Of a stretch of 64,000 nucleotides of DNA, positions 9,897-17,898 are shown piece by piece. Each line of letters starts with the position of its first letter. Position 1 is the stretch's first letter. The translations under genes were made by a program, and so were the position numbers. The notes beneath the pieces were generated by a model that was given only the letters and a program-made list of their open reading frames with translations, did not search any database and had not been told where the DNA came from. This DNA comes from Tritrichomonas musculus (lineage: Eukaryota > Parabasalia > Tritrichomonadida > Tritrichomonadidae). The stretch covers positions 1,830,501 to 1,894,500 of the forward strand of contig JAPFFF010000019.1 of NCBI GenBank assembly GCA_039105265.1, given 5' to 3'.

Positions 9897-12800
9897 ACCT
9901 AAGAGTACGTGCAAATTTGGGTAAGTTGGTTTGTTGAAATGTCTTTGACTTCCTGAATGCATTCGAACCATCCAACAAATCAAATGTCATACTTTCTCCT
10001 TCATGCATTCTTTCAAAAAGCTCTTCAACTGAGATACCCATCCTTTTGCACTTGTTGAGAATAACTTGTTTTGGAATTCCTTTGAGTCTAATATGATATC
10101 CTTCATTTCCTTGTTCATCAACCAAGATATCGAGGTAGCTCTTTTTACCAAGTGCAATGAGTTTTCTTGAGTGTATTTCTCCTTGACTACCTTCGAACTC
10201 ATCAAAGTCATTATGAAACTGACACATATTTTTTCCAATAAGAGGTTGATGATACTTGAACTGGAATAAGTCAGCTATCCTTGGTACATCTTTTTCAAGT
10301 ACATGCATACTATCAGTATCTTGATAAAAGATAGGTATACCTGCTTGCTCAGCTGTAGCCATAACCCTGTTCATTAAGTGCTTACTCCAAGAGAGAACGC
10401 TTGCACCAAATTGAGGTAGGTTGAAATGGTCATTAATTGGTTTCAACTTCTTGACATAGCACTTATCAATATTAGCATCTTCAACAACCTCCTTGATAAA
10501 GTTGTAGTTCCTCCAGAGGTACTTGTATAGTTGGCTTTTTGGTACTGTCTTGGTTTCAGTCTTTGTTGCTTTCAATATTGACTTGCCATATATGGAGTTG
10601 AGGAGGAGCTTTATTGTTTGTTCAAGAGGGTTCTTTTGCTTTTTATAACTTGCCCTGAGATTAAAGAGCTTCTCAATGAACTCATTGATTTTCTTGTTAA
10701 ATCCTTCATCAAAGTAATAGCCACGTATTAACTCATATTCAACATCATAAAATTCGAACAAGTCCATGAGACCTACTTTATCGATATAATAATGGTCAAC
10801 AAGGAAATTGCCGAATATTTTACTACCTGCTTCATTCCTTGTAAATACTTGTCCAAATTTATATGGCTCTTTTGATTTACATTCGAGTTTCTTGATGTTG
10901 ACTTCGATAAAGAATGTATCATATTGCATAAGTTGTTCATGTGTTGTACCTTGTGGTATTACTTTAGGTCTTCCTAATGGTATACCATCCATAACATACA
11001 TTGCAGATGGATATAAGCTAACTGCATCAAAGTCTTGTATCTTTCCTTCGATGTATTGCTTTTCATTACCTGCTGTCATTGTTCTTCCACCAGAGACACA
11101 TCGTTGTATGAAGTCTTGACACTTACCTGATAGTTCATAACATCCATCAAAGCAACCATATTTCTTGGCAAAGCAGTATCCAATAGCACTTATAGATATA
11201 AAATCATGAACACCATACATATCTGTCTTTGTTTCTTTAAAGACTGCTTTCAGGTCTTCATTAAATTTTTCCATTCCCTTCATCAAAACAATACAGTCCT
11301 TGAAACAATAGAAGATGGCATATTTAATGATGTCGATTTTGCCATCATTATAGCAATTTGCAATTTTTGCATTTTCGATAATCTGCTTGCAGTTTGCATC
11401 AAGTTGTGCTTTCGATAACTTATCTGCATTTTCATCGATGTATTGCTGTTGGAACTCAGTAGCATCAACAATTCTTCTTTGAATGTTCTCTTGTGTATAT
11501 AGCTTATATGCCATGACTTCCTTGTGAACATTGAGGTTGAACATTGTAGCAAATTTACTTAATGCTTGAGGTATTATACTATATGAGTTCCTGAATGTTA
11601 ATCTCTTTTTGACTTTCCTTGTACCTTCTTCGAATAATGTCATGATGATTTGCAACACAGTTCCACTTCGTTCTGTTATCTGTGTATCCCATCCAGGTGT
11701 GTTAATGAAAAAACATGCATCATACTTGAGGTTGTGAAAATATGTTAATGAGCCACTCCATAAATAATTCAAGAGCTTCTGTCCACAATCTTCACCTTGA
11801 ATAGATATTTTATGTATGTTGGCTCCATCTCGAAAGATCGTACAATTGAGATATGGTATATGTGGACTGACTGTCGAGTTTGTTTCGAAGTCGCTATAAT
11901 AAATCCTTGACCATGTATTTTGTTTCTTTTTATTATTCTCAATGAGTCTTGTACTATGTTCTGCATTATATTCGAGACTTACATAGTCATTAACATGTTC
12001 ATATTCAGTTGTGTTGATAATATCCATTTCGCATGCTTTGATTTCTTCAAATAGATGTAACTCAAACATCTTTTGGAAAAAGGTTATTGGTTTGATTCCT
12101 TCATGTTTATAGTCTTTGACAGTCTTTCCATTTTTCTCCAATCTTGCTATCATACATCTTTTGTCAAAAGGCATATATGCAAATGTTCTATCAAGTTCTT
12201 CATAGTGTTGAAGGTAGAATAATGTACAAGGTATTTTCCTGTTGAGCATATAATGGTCTTTGAACAATATCAGGTTAACTTCTCTTTTAAAATCAACAGA
12301 CCATTTTTTCTTTCTGGTGTTGATTCTTGTTTCATACTTGTATTTATCAGGTTGTTCAACAATTCTAATGATACTAAAATTGCACTTGAACTTTTTAGCT
12401 ACTTCTTCTATCTTGTTATTGGGTATGGCTCTTGTTTGAACAAAAAATCGTAAGTCATCTATTTCATCATCAGTGAACACACCTGATTGTATACAAGCAT
12501 ATACAAAACAATTATCTCTGTAGTTCTCTTTCCTTACCTCATGAAAGATTTGGTATGTAGATAAGTCTATAGGTGATAGATTGATGTATGGGAAAAAACT
12601 ACCTTCTGGTGTATTTCGATAGTCTTCATCAATTTCGACTTCATCATCATAGATTTCATGAGTATCCATATCTTGCATCTTGGTTCTAAAATGAACACCA
12701 TCATTTGTTTTGTTCATGTCAATAAATTGTACCTCATATCGAACTGGAATGAACATGTTTGAGATATATGGATTAGTGTCTGATTGGTCTTCACTTAAAT

Positions 12801-13206
12801 CAAGTTCTCCTGTTATATGTCCTAATGTACTTTCGATGTTGTGCTTATCACTGAGTGTGAAGTACTTATAAGTTCCATCAAGTGCAATTGCTTTAACAAT
12901 AGGTCTTCCAACATTTTTCTTTTTATGTATCTGTCGTAGTGCTTCCGTAAATGCGTACCTCTTATCTTCATCTTGATTGATGTCTGTAGCAAAACCAATA
13001 CCTTGTCCTGCAGGAATCATGAGCTTCCTCATTTCTTCTTTAAATTTGTCTTTCTTTTGGTATTGTTTTGCACGTCGATTATATTCACGACGAAACTGTG
13101 ATTTTGTATCAGCATAGACATCTCCAATAGCATCTAAAAAATTGTCTTCAATGTCCTTGTTCATGTTTAACATAAAATAAAAGTGAAACGATAAAAATAA
13201 AAACAA
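9889..13206 (-). CDS. polB: Protein-primed family B DNA polymerase of M1
   Basis: Replicates the element by protein priming. Numbered from the first Met (13206): exonuclease motif I DFE at 439-441, motif II YFHNLKYD at 489-496, motif III YxxxD ending D637. Polymerase motif A is DAVSLYPS from 727, motif B KLLLNSIYG from 866, and motif C DTDS from 963. All catalytic acids are present, and the length of about 1100 fits Polinton polymerases. The likely start is Met12 (13173) or Met15 (13164), behind a T-rich leader. The N-terminal 400 residues hold a conserved DNCFVYACIQSG (Cys233) and LFKDHYML (His318), the pattern of a papain/OTU-like Cys-His pair, also kept in M2. It lies tail-to-tail with the 249-residue gene. 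Confidence 0.95.
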   Translation of the reverse strand: MFLFLSFHFYFMLNMNKDIEDNFLDAIGDVYADTKSQFRREYNRRAKQYQKKDKFKEEMRKLMIPAGQGIGFATDINQDEDKRYAFTEALRQIHKKKNVGRPIVKAIALDGTYKYFTLSDKHNIESTLGHITGELDLSEDQSDTNPYISNMFIPVRYEVQFIDMNKTNDGVHFRTKMQDMDTHEIYDDEVEIDEDYRNTPEGSFFPYINLSPIDLSTYQIFHEVRKENYRDNCFVYACIQSGVFTDDEIDDLRFFVQTRAIPNNKIEEVAKKFKCNFSIIRIVEQPDKYKYETRINTRKKKWSVDFKREVNLILFKDHYMLNRKIPCTLFYLQHYEELDRTFAYMPFDKRCMIARLEKNGKTVKDYKHEGIKPITFFQKMFELHLFEEIKACEMDIINTTEYEHVNDYVSLEYNAEHSTRLIENNKKKQNTWSRIYYSDFETNSTVSPHIPYLNCTIFRDGANIHKISIQGEDCGQKLLNYLWSGSLTYFHNLKYDACFFINTPGWDTQITERSGTVLQIIMTLFEEGTRKVKKRLTFRNSYSIIPQALSKFATMFNLNVHKEVMAYKLYTQENIQRRIVDATEFQQQYIDENADKLSKAQLDANCKQIIENAKIANCYNDGKIDIIKYAIFYCFKDCIVLMKGMEKFNEDLKAVFKETKTDMYGVHDFISISAIGYCFAKKYGCFDGCYELSGKCQDFIQRCVSGGRTMTAGNEKQYIEGKIQDFDAVSLYPSAMYVMDGIPLGRPKVIPQGTTHEQLMQYDTFFIEVNIKKLECKSKEPYKFGQVFTRNEAGSKIFGNFLVDHYYIDKVGLMDLFEFYDVEYELIRGYYFDEGFNKKINEFIEKLFNLRASYKKQKNPLEQTIKLLLNSIYGKSILKATKTETKTVPKSQLYKYLWRNYNFIKEVVEDANIDKCYVKKLKPINDHFNLPQFGASVLSWSKHLMNRVMATAEQAGIPIFYQDTDSMHVLEKDVPRIADLFQFKYHQPLIGKNMCQFHNDFDEFEGSQGEIHSRKLIALGKKSYLDILVDEQGNEGYHIRLKGIPKQVILNKCKRMGISVEELFERMHEGESMTFDLLDGSNAFRKSKTFQQTNLPKFARTLRFT

Positions 13207-13246
13207 AGAAAAAGTTAAAAAAATTATTTTTTAGTTATGACCTATC

Positions 13247-14689
13247 TTATTGGGGGTAATCATCATCATCAACGACATTATCTTCGAGATATGGAAAATG
13301 ATATTGGAACTCATGTCCTTTCGACTTCGAGTCAGAGTTCCGTTCAATTTCGTTCTTCTCCATTGATTCACCAAATTGCTTAATGGCATTCAGCACTTGC
13401 TTCGGTGATTGCTTCTTTCCTTTTCTCTCGAAGCTGCATGCTTTGTCCAACTTCTCTTTCTCTTCTGGTGATAAGTATGGTCGAAGATGATAAATGCAAT
13501 TGGACAACTTCCATCCATAGGACTTGAACACGTTTATCAGCTCTGGTGCTTTTTTCTTGTCATATGATTCAATAGCGTCCAACATGTTTCGAAGATAATC
13601 AACTTCTACCATCATCAATCTCGATCTTGCCAACTTTTCAGCAAATGCATCATCTGTTGGAGGACCAGCTTGTTGAGCATTTTTGAGATTTGACACGTCA
13701 TTCTTTAGATCGTGAATTTTGTTAATGTACTTCGCCACCTTTTTTGGAGCAAGTTCCAATTTCATCAGCTCGAGTGCGTATTCGTCGTTATCATCAATGT
13801 CTTTCCTGAGTTCTTCAGCATTGTGATTTATGTCTTGAATGTTATATTCTACCGCAGTCATTCGCTCCTCCAACTTCGTTAATCGATCTTTCAAGTTTTC
13901 ATTTTCTTCTATTATTCGTTCCATTTCATCTCGAAAGTCGAATGGCCTAACATTATCCTCCTTATAATCACTATTGGATTTCATATCATGAACACTTTTC
14001 GGTGGCTTATATGGTTCTCTGTGAACTGGTTCTTGTTCTTGTTCATGATCAACTTCTTCTTCTTCTCCTTCTATCTTTGTTTCTTCTTTTGGATTGGAAC
14101 CGAATTTTTGTTTCTCGGCAAATGAAGATGGTCTAGCAAGAACACTTGGAGGTGGCGGTATTTGTTGATTAGATGGAGGTGGAGGAGGTGGAGGAACTTG
14201 TATTATATTATATGAGCGAGGTGGTGGAAAGACTTTATTTGAAATTGGAACATATGGATTCTTCCTTCTTGCATCGTCTTCTTGCTTCAATCTTGCTAAT
14301 GCTTCTTCTTCTTGCTTCTTCTTCCTTCTTGCTTCTTCTTCTTGCTGCTTCTTCAATCTAGCTGCTTCTTCTTCTTGTTGCTTCTTCAATCGAGCTGCTT
14401 CTTCTTCTTCTTGCTTCTTCTTCAATCTAGCTGCTTCTTCTTCTTCTTGCTTCTTCTTCAATCTAGCTGCTTCTTCTTCTTGCTGCTTCTTCTTTAATCT
14501 AGCTGCTGCTTCTTCTTGCTGCTTCATGATGAACTGTCGCATGGATTCGAGTTGTTCTGGGGTCATGTTCTTGAGCCAAACTTCTGTGGGTGGAGCTGAT
14601 GGCGGATCTGATGGTGGAGCTTGTTGACCCGATTGCTCGATCGAGTCAAATAGACTAACATCGCTGTCTGAGCTGTAGTTGTATGACAT
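13247..14689 (-). CDS. Coiled-coil, Pro-rich protein of M1 (480 aa)
   Basis: Unrecognised protein. After an acidic, Ser-rich start and a Pro-rich stretch, residues about 55-145 are imperfect repeats of the type KKQEEEEAARLKK, expected to form a long charged helix. A Pro-rich block (PPPPPPP) and an acidic stretch follow. Then comes a predicted coiled coil (MERIIEENENLKDRLTKLEE) and a mostly helical C-terminus with a very acidic end. The repeats come from a 24-30 bp degenerate DNA array at about 14290-14510, so length variation between copies is likely. A scaffold, core or DNA-packaging role is possible but unsupported. No counterpart was seen in M2. Confidence 0.75.
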   Translation of the reverse strand: MSYNYSSDSDVSLFDSIEQSGQQAPPSDPPSAPPTEVWLKNMTPEQLESMRQFIMKQQEEAAARLKKKQQEEEAARLKKKQEEEEAARLKKKQEEEEAARLKKQQEEEAARLKKQQEEEARRKKKQEEEALARLKQEDDARRKNPYVPISNKVFPPPRSYNIIQVPPPPPPPSNQQIPPPPSVLARPSSFAEKQKFGSNPKEETKIEGEEEEVDHEQEQEPVHREPYKPPKSVHDMKSNSDYKEDNVRPFDFRDEMERIIEENENLKDRLTKLEERMTAVEYNIQDINHNAEELRKDIDDNDEYALELMKLELAPKKVAKYINKIHDLKNDVSNLKNAQQAGPPTDDAFAEKLARSRLMMVEVDYLRNMLDAIESYDKKKAPELINVFKSYGWKLSNCIYHLRPYLSPEEKEKLDKACSFERKGKKQSPKQVLNAIKQFGESMEKNEIERNSDSKSKGHEFQYHFPYLEDNVVDDDDYPQ

Positions 14690-14879
14690 ACAAGTATAAA
14701 AATGATCTATTTTCTAGTTGATATCACTAAATTTTAAATTTCGTAGAAAAACTCGAAGGTGGATATTTTTCTTTGAAAAAGTTATATACACTATAAAAAT
14801 TCAAAAATTGAATTAAAAAAAATAAAATATATTGAAATTTTAAAAAAATATATTTATTAATATCACTATTATTTTATTA
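14690..14879. promoter_or_regulatory. Divergent upstream region of the 480-aa and 141-aa genes
   Basis: A 190-base AT-rich gap between two genes facing away from each other, holding the T- and A-runs that precede most M1 start codons. Promoters for both should lie here or at the start codons; no specific box can be named. Confidence 0.35.
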
Positions 14880-15305
14880 ATGATGAATGAAGAAGAAGAT
14901 AAAATAGAAGATATTTTACAAAAACAAACACCTCCTAAAGATCATGATTCATTCGACTACAAAATTAATATAAACATGTCGAAAAAAATATCTCAACTAA
15001 AAGTTGAAGATGATACATCAAATTTAAGAACGATGTGTGAAAATTATGCTCATGCTCTTGAAAATGATGCACATCGACTTCGAGCAAAACAAAAAAAGAG
15101 GTATGATGAATGGTTTGACAACCTCGAGAAAGATTGTTATCCTGCAAGAGACATTGTTAACTTGTACAACATGTTCTTTGGTCATGAACTATCTATTACT
15201 CGACTTGGTTTCGGGCATCTCGATGGAACAAAGAGACACTTTACACATAAGAAAGTGAAAAGAAACAAGAAGTTCATCACAATGTACTACAAGAAAAATG
15301 AATAA
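14880..15305 (+). CDS. Small basic protein of M1, possible winged-helix (141 aa)
   Basis: Begins MMNEEEDKIED with an acidic N-terminus and ends very basic (THKKVKRNKKF then YYKK). The segment DIVNLYNMFF, then SITRLGFGHLDG, then a Lys-rich wing-like end resembles small viral winged-helix DNA-binding domains in its order of helix, turn and basic hairpin. This is a weak pattern match, not a family assignment. It stands alone on the plus strand inside a block of minus-strand genes and its 3' end faces the 19-bp tandem array. No counterpart in M2. Confidence 0.65.
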   Translation: MMNEEEDKIEDILQKQTPPKDHDSFDYKININMSKKISQLKVEDDTSNLRTMCENYAHALENDAHRLRAKQKKRYDEWFDNLEKDCYPARDIVNLYNMFFGHELSITRLGFGHLDGTKRHFTHKKVKRNKKFITMYYKKNE

Positions 15306-15331
15306 CTAAAAAAAAGTTTTTTTAACTACAT

Positions 15332-15616
15332 GTTTTTCCTCATAAGCTACCTTTTTCCTCATAAGCTACCTTTTTCCTCATAAGCTACCTTTTTCCTCAT
15401 AAGCTACCTTTTTCCTCATAAGCTACCTTTTTCCTCATAAGCTACCTTTTTCCTCATAAGCTACCTTTTTCCTCATAAGCTACCTTTTTCCTCATAAGCT
15501 ACCTTTTTCCTCATAAGCTACCTTTTTCCTCATAAGCTACCTTTTTCCTCATAAGCTACCTTTTTCCTCATAAGCTACCTTTTTCCTCATAAGCTACCTT
15601 TTTCCTCATAAGCTAC
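15332..15616. repeat. 19-bp tandem repeat, 15 copies
   Basis: CTTTTTCCTCATAAGCTAC is repeated 15 times in 285 bases. The first copy has one change and the others are identical as read. It fills the gap between the stop codons of two converging genes and abuts the stop of the 92-residue basic gene. There are no spacers, so it is not a CRISPR. On the minus strand the unit resembles the last codons of that gene (Lys-Lys-Val ... Glu), suggesting that the array grew from its 3' end. Confidence 0.95.
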
Positions 15617-15617
15617 C

Positions 15618-15896
15618 TCATTCTTCATGTGATACCTTTTTGCTTTCATACGACATTATTTTTTCCTTCATACTTTGTACTTCTTTTTTCTTTCTTTCAC
15701 GATATGCCTTTTGCTGTTGTTTACGTGCTTCATTTCGTTCTTCAACAGTTGCATACTTTTGCTTTCTACCACGTTTTTCTGTTGTTTCAGTTTTTGCAGT
15801 ATCAATATTTTTGAGGTTGTTGTTACTCTTGGACTTCTTCAACTTCTTGATGATAGCTGTTTCCTTGAACTCACCCAAATCTAAATTTTGGCTCAT
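15618..15896 (-). CDS. Small basic protein with GRK/ER-rich motif (92 aa)
   Basis: The frame is open further upstream, but the ATG at 15896 (MSQNLDLGEF) is preferred. It leaves room for the divergent gene at 15973 and follows a T-rich leader. Residues about 45-80 read KRGRKQKYATVEERNEARKQ and continue with QQKAYRERKKKE. This short basic helix, with a Gly-Arg-Lys start and regularly spaced Glu/Arg, is common in large DNA virus, virophage and fungal small proteins and looks like a nucleic-acid-binding or bZIP-like basic region. Its function is not known. The last codons run into the 19-bp tandem array. Confidence 0.65.
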   Translation of the reverse strand: MSQNLDLGEFKETAIIKKLKKSKSNNNLKNIDTAKTETTEKRGRKQKYATVEERNEARKQQQKAYRERKKKEVQSMKEKIMSYESKKVSHEE

Positions 15897-15972
15897 GATT
15901 TCATTCGAGAAAAAAAATTGAATTATTTTTGAAAATTGAATATTCGCAAACAAAATCACTTCATTTTTTAAA

Positions 15973-16344
15973 ATGTCGCGTTCTGGAAATGACTTCAAAG
16001 AATTCCAAAAACAGCAAAAGCTAGCTATCAAAAATGCTCATGTTGAAATAGCCAATGCTATTAAAGAGGTGATATTTCTGTTCAACCAAAAAATAATAAA
16101 CTCGACATCATCTAATGTCTGCACCATCTATGACCCTTTGATACAAGCAAACATGAACAAGATTGCTGAAGCACTTACTCAAATGAATCTCACTACCTGC
16201 GAGGTTTTTCATAAAAAGATTCCTCAATCTACAACACCAAAATCTATTGGCTTTCACGTGCCTATAGTGCCTGACTCGCAAGAGACACAAGAAGAAGATG
16301 ATGAAGATGAACAAGAAGCTTCATCTCCAAAAGACAAGGAGTAA
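15973..16344 (+). CDS. Small acidic-tailed protein of M1 (123 aa)
   Basis: Unrecognised. The first 85 residues are helical with scattered hydrophobics (MSRSGNDFKEFQKQQKLAIK); the tail is highly acidic (QEEDDEDEQE). The gene is divergent from the 92-residue gene, with 76 bases between the start codons. An acidic tail of this kind is seen in nucleoprotein or chaperone-like factors, but nothing here proves that. Confidence 0.65.
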   Translation: MSRSGNDFKEFQKQQKLAIKNAHVEIANAIKEVIFLFNQKIINSTSSNVCTIYDPLIQANMNKIAEALTQMNLTTCEVFHKKIPQSTTPKSIGFHVPIVPDSQETQEEDDEDEQEASSPKDKE

Positions 16345-16419
16345 GAGTAAAAAAATAATTACTTCTAATTTTAAGTTTTTTTATATATGTCTTTTTTAAG
16401 TTTTTTTAATATGTCTTTT

Positions 16420-16944
16420 TTATACTATGCAATATTTTAAGCATACATGATAATTATTAACAAGCTCATTATATTCTTTATTATATACTTGTTTCAAGTC
16501 AATGACTACCTCTCCATTATCTTTAATAATCTTAATAGCATCTATTTTTCTTATTGGATTGCTCTTAGCTGCACAACATCCAACATCTTCATTAAGTTGT
16601 ACTTCAACCTCACTAACATGTAGTATTGCTTTGATGATGTTGCTAAGAGATTCAATAGGTACTATGATGCATTTCTTTGATATAATGTTAGCTAGTAGTG
16701 CTTTGTCTTGATTAAGTAGTATTTGTGCATATGCTTCAAGTATAACATTACGTACATCTGGTTCAACTTCAACAGGTTCAGTTTGCACTCCAATGTCTCT
16801 TGTAATAACAATGTCTTCCTTGCCATCATCTCTCTTATTAATAATAATGTTGTTGTTGATGTTTGATGTAGATGATGCAGCTGCTGATGGTTCTAAAGAT
16901 ACATTTGCTTGAACTCCATTGGTTGTACCCCTCTTCTTAATCAT
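16420..16944 (-). CDS. Conserved Maverick protein, 174 aa (homologue in M2)
   Basis: Clear homologue of the M2 gene at 33925-34446. Shared parts include an N-terminus MIKKR..NNGVxANVSLEP, INKRDDGKEDIVITR, a GCC segment followed by K.xPI.KxDAIKIIKDNGE, and a C-terminus KQVYNKE...LVN.YH.CLKY. It is the last gene of the capsid block in both elements. M1 carries GVQTE at residues 52-56, a dynein-light-chain-type motif that M2 has lost (REVQLDTP). Function is unknown; conservation and position suggest a virion or assembly protein. Confidence 0.8.
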   Translation of the reverse strand: MIKKRGTTNGVQANVSLEPSAAASSTSNINNNIIINKRDDGKEDIVITRDIGVQTEPVEVEPDVRNVILEAYAQILLNQDKALLANIISKKCIIVPIESLSNIIKAILHVSEVEVQLNEDVGCCAAKSNPIRKIDAIKIIKDNGEVVIDLKQVYNKEYNELVNNYHVCLKYCIV

Positions 16945-16965
16945 TTAGGTTGGGAAAAAATAGGC

Positions 16966-17412
16966 TTAAAGTACTAAGTCTAGCTGTTCTCCAATAAACA
17001 TGTCAAATGACTCAATTTGATATTTCTGCTTGAGAGCATCGATTTTTGGTTTATGACTTGTAGGAGCAGCTGCAATGGAGTAGTTGTAGTATTTGATTCC
17101 TTGATACTCTTGAGTGGTAGTGTTTCCATTTATGTAGAACTCTTCGAAATCTTCAGATATTTTTCTCCTTGAGTTAGGCTTAATAAATATTGAGTCAAGA
17201 TCAAGTTCTTTGAGCTTATCTGGATAAAATCTGTGGCACTTGTCTTTTATCTTGATTGAGACATAGAGTACTTTGCCTAAATAGCTCCATTCTCCTGCTT
17301 TCATTGGGTACTTGTCACAAAGTATCGAGAAATTACATTGTTTAGTATTTGGAGCACATTTTGCGCGAAGTTCATTGACATAGTCATAGACGTTTCTTGT
17401 TGTCATTTTCAT
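16966..17412 (-). CDS. Hypothetical M1 protein (148 aa)
   Basis: Unrecognised. Starts MKMTTRNVYDYV (ATG at 17412 or at residue 3). Cysteines lie in the first half (AKCAPNTKQC, then ILC and DKC), and the rest mixes beta strands and basic residues. It sits between the 144- and 174-residue genes in the capsid block with gaps of about 20-25 bases, so it probably belongs to the same expression group. No M2 counterpart was seen. Confidence 0.65.
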   Translation of the reverse strand: MKMTTRNVYDYVNELRAKCAPNTKQCNFSILCDKYPMKAGEWSYLGKVLYVSIKIKDKCHRFYPDKLKELDLDSIFIKPNSRRKISEDFEEFYINGNTTTQEYQGIKYYNYSIAAAPTSHKPKIDALKQKYQIESFDMFIGEQLDLVL

Positions 17413-17436
17413 CTGGATAAAAAATTCAATAAAAAA

Positions 17437-17871
17437 TTAATATATGTTATTTTGGGTAAAGATATGTTGGGTAGGTCCATATCGAATATCTTGTTTATTA
17501 TATTCTCTTGCTCTACCTTGCATTGGTGGTTTCTCAGGCTTCTTAAGATATTTTGGTAAGAGAGGTACTGGTTTATCTTTTTCACCTATATGTCGATAAA
17601 AACCACCATCTGTAATACTAACAGGAGGTTCACGAACAGGTTTGGTTATATGTTCTCGAGTATCTGGAAATCTAACAGGGTCCTCATGTTCAATAATCTG
17701 GGTAGGTGGTCGATTAATATATGGGTTGAAGGTTACAGAATAAGTATTAGTATTACTGAACACACCAAAATGTTGAAACTCTATGTCTTTATTTTTCATG
17801 GTAGCTTCATTATACATCATACCTTCTCTTCCAACAATCTCAGCATGTGGGCTTCTATAATCATTCGACAT
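17437..17871 (-). CDS. Pro-rich small protein, MYNEAT family (144 aa)
   Basis: Related to the 71-residue M2 protein at 31019-31234 through GMMYNEAT ... SNTNTYSVTFNPYI. The rest is extended and Pro/Arg-rich (HITKPVREPPVS, KKPEKPPMQ), as in small minor capsid or cement proteins. In M1 it follows the capsid gene; in M2 it precedes the 230-residue gene, so it has changed place. A minor virion protein is the best guess. Confidence 0.7.
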   Translation of the reverse strand: MSNDYRSPHAEIVGREGMMYNEATMKNKDIEFQHFGVFSNTNTYSVTFNPYINRPPTQIIEHEDPVRFPDTREHITKPVREPPVSITDGGFYRHIGEKDKPVPLLPKYLKKPEKPPMQGRAREYNKQDIRYGPTQHIFTQNNIY

Positions 17872-17898
17872 TTTCTATAAAATAAAATATACATCTTT

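Noticed and set aside
14173-14497. Leu/Ser-rich plus-strand frames
   Set aside because: Antisense of the Lys/Glu-rich repeats of the 480-residue protein.
14600-14630. PSAP late-domain motif in the 480-residue protein (and in the M2 capsid)
   Set aside because: It lies in Pro/Ser-rich stretches where PSAP arises easily, and the M1 capsid has PSPP at the same place. There is no other link to ESCRT.
15332-15616. CRISPR-like array
   Set aside because: The repeats are directly adjacent with no spacers, and the context is a eukaryotic element; it is a minisatellite.
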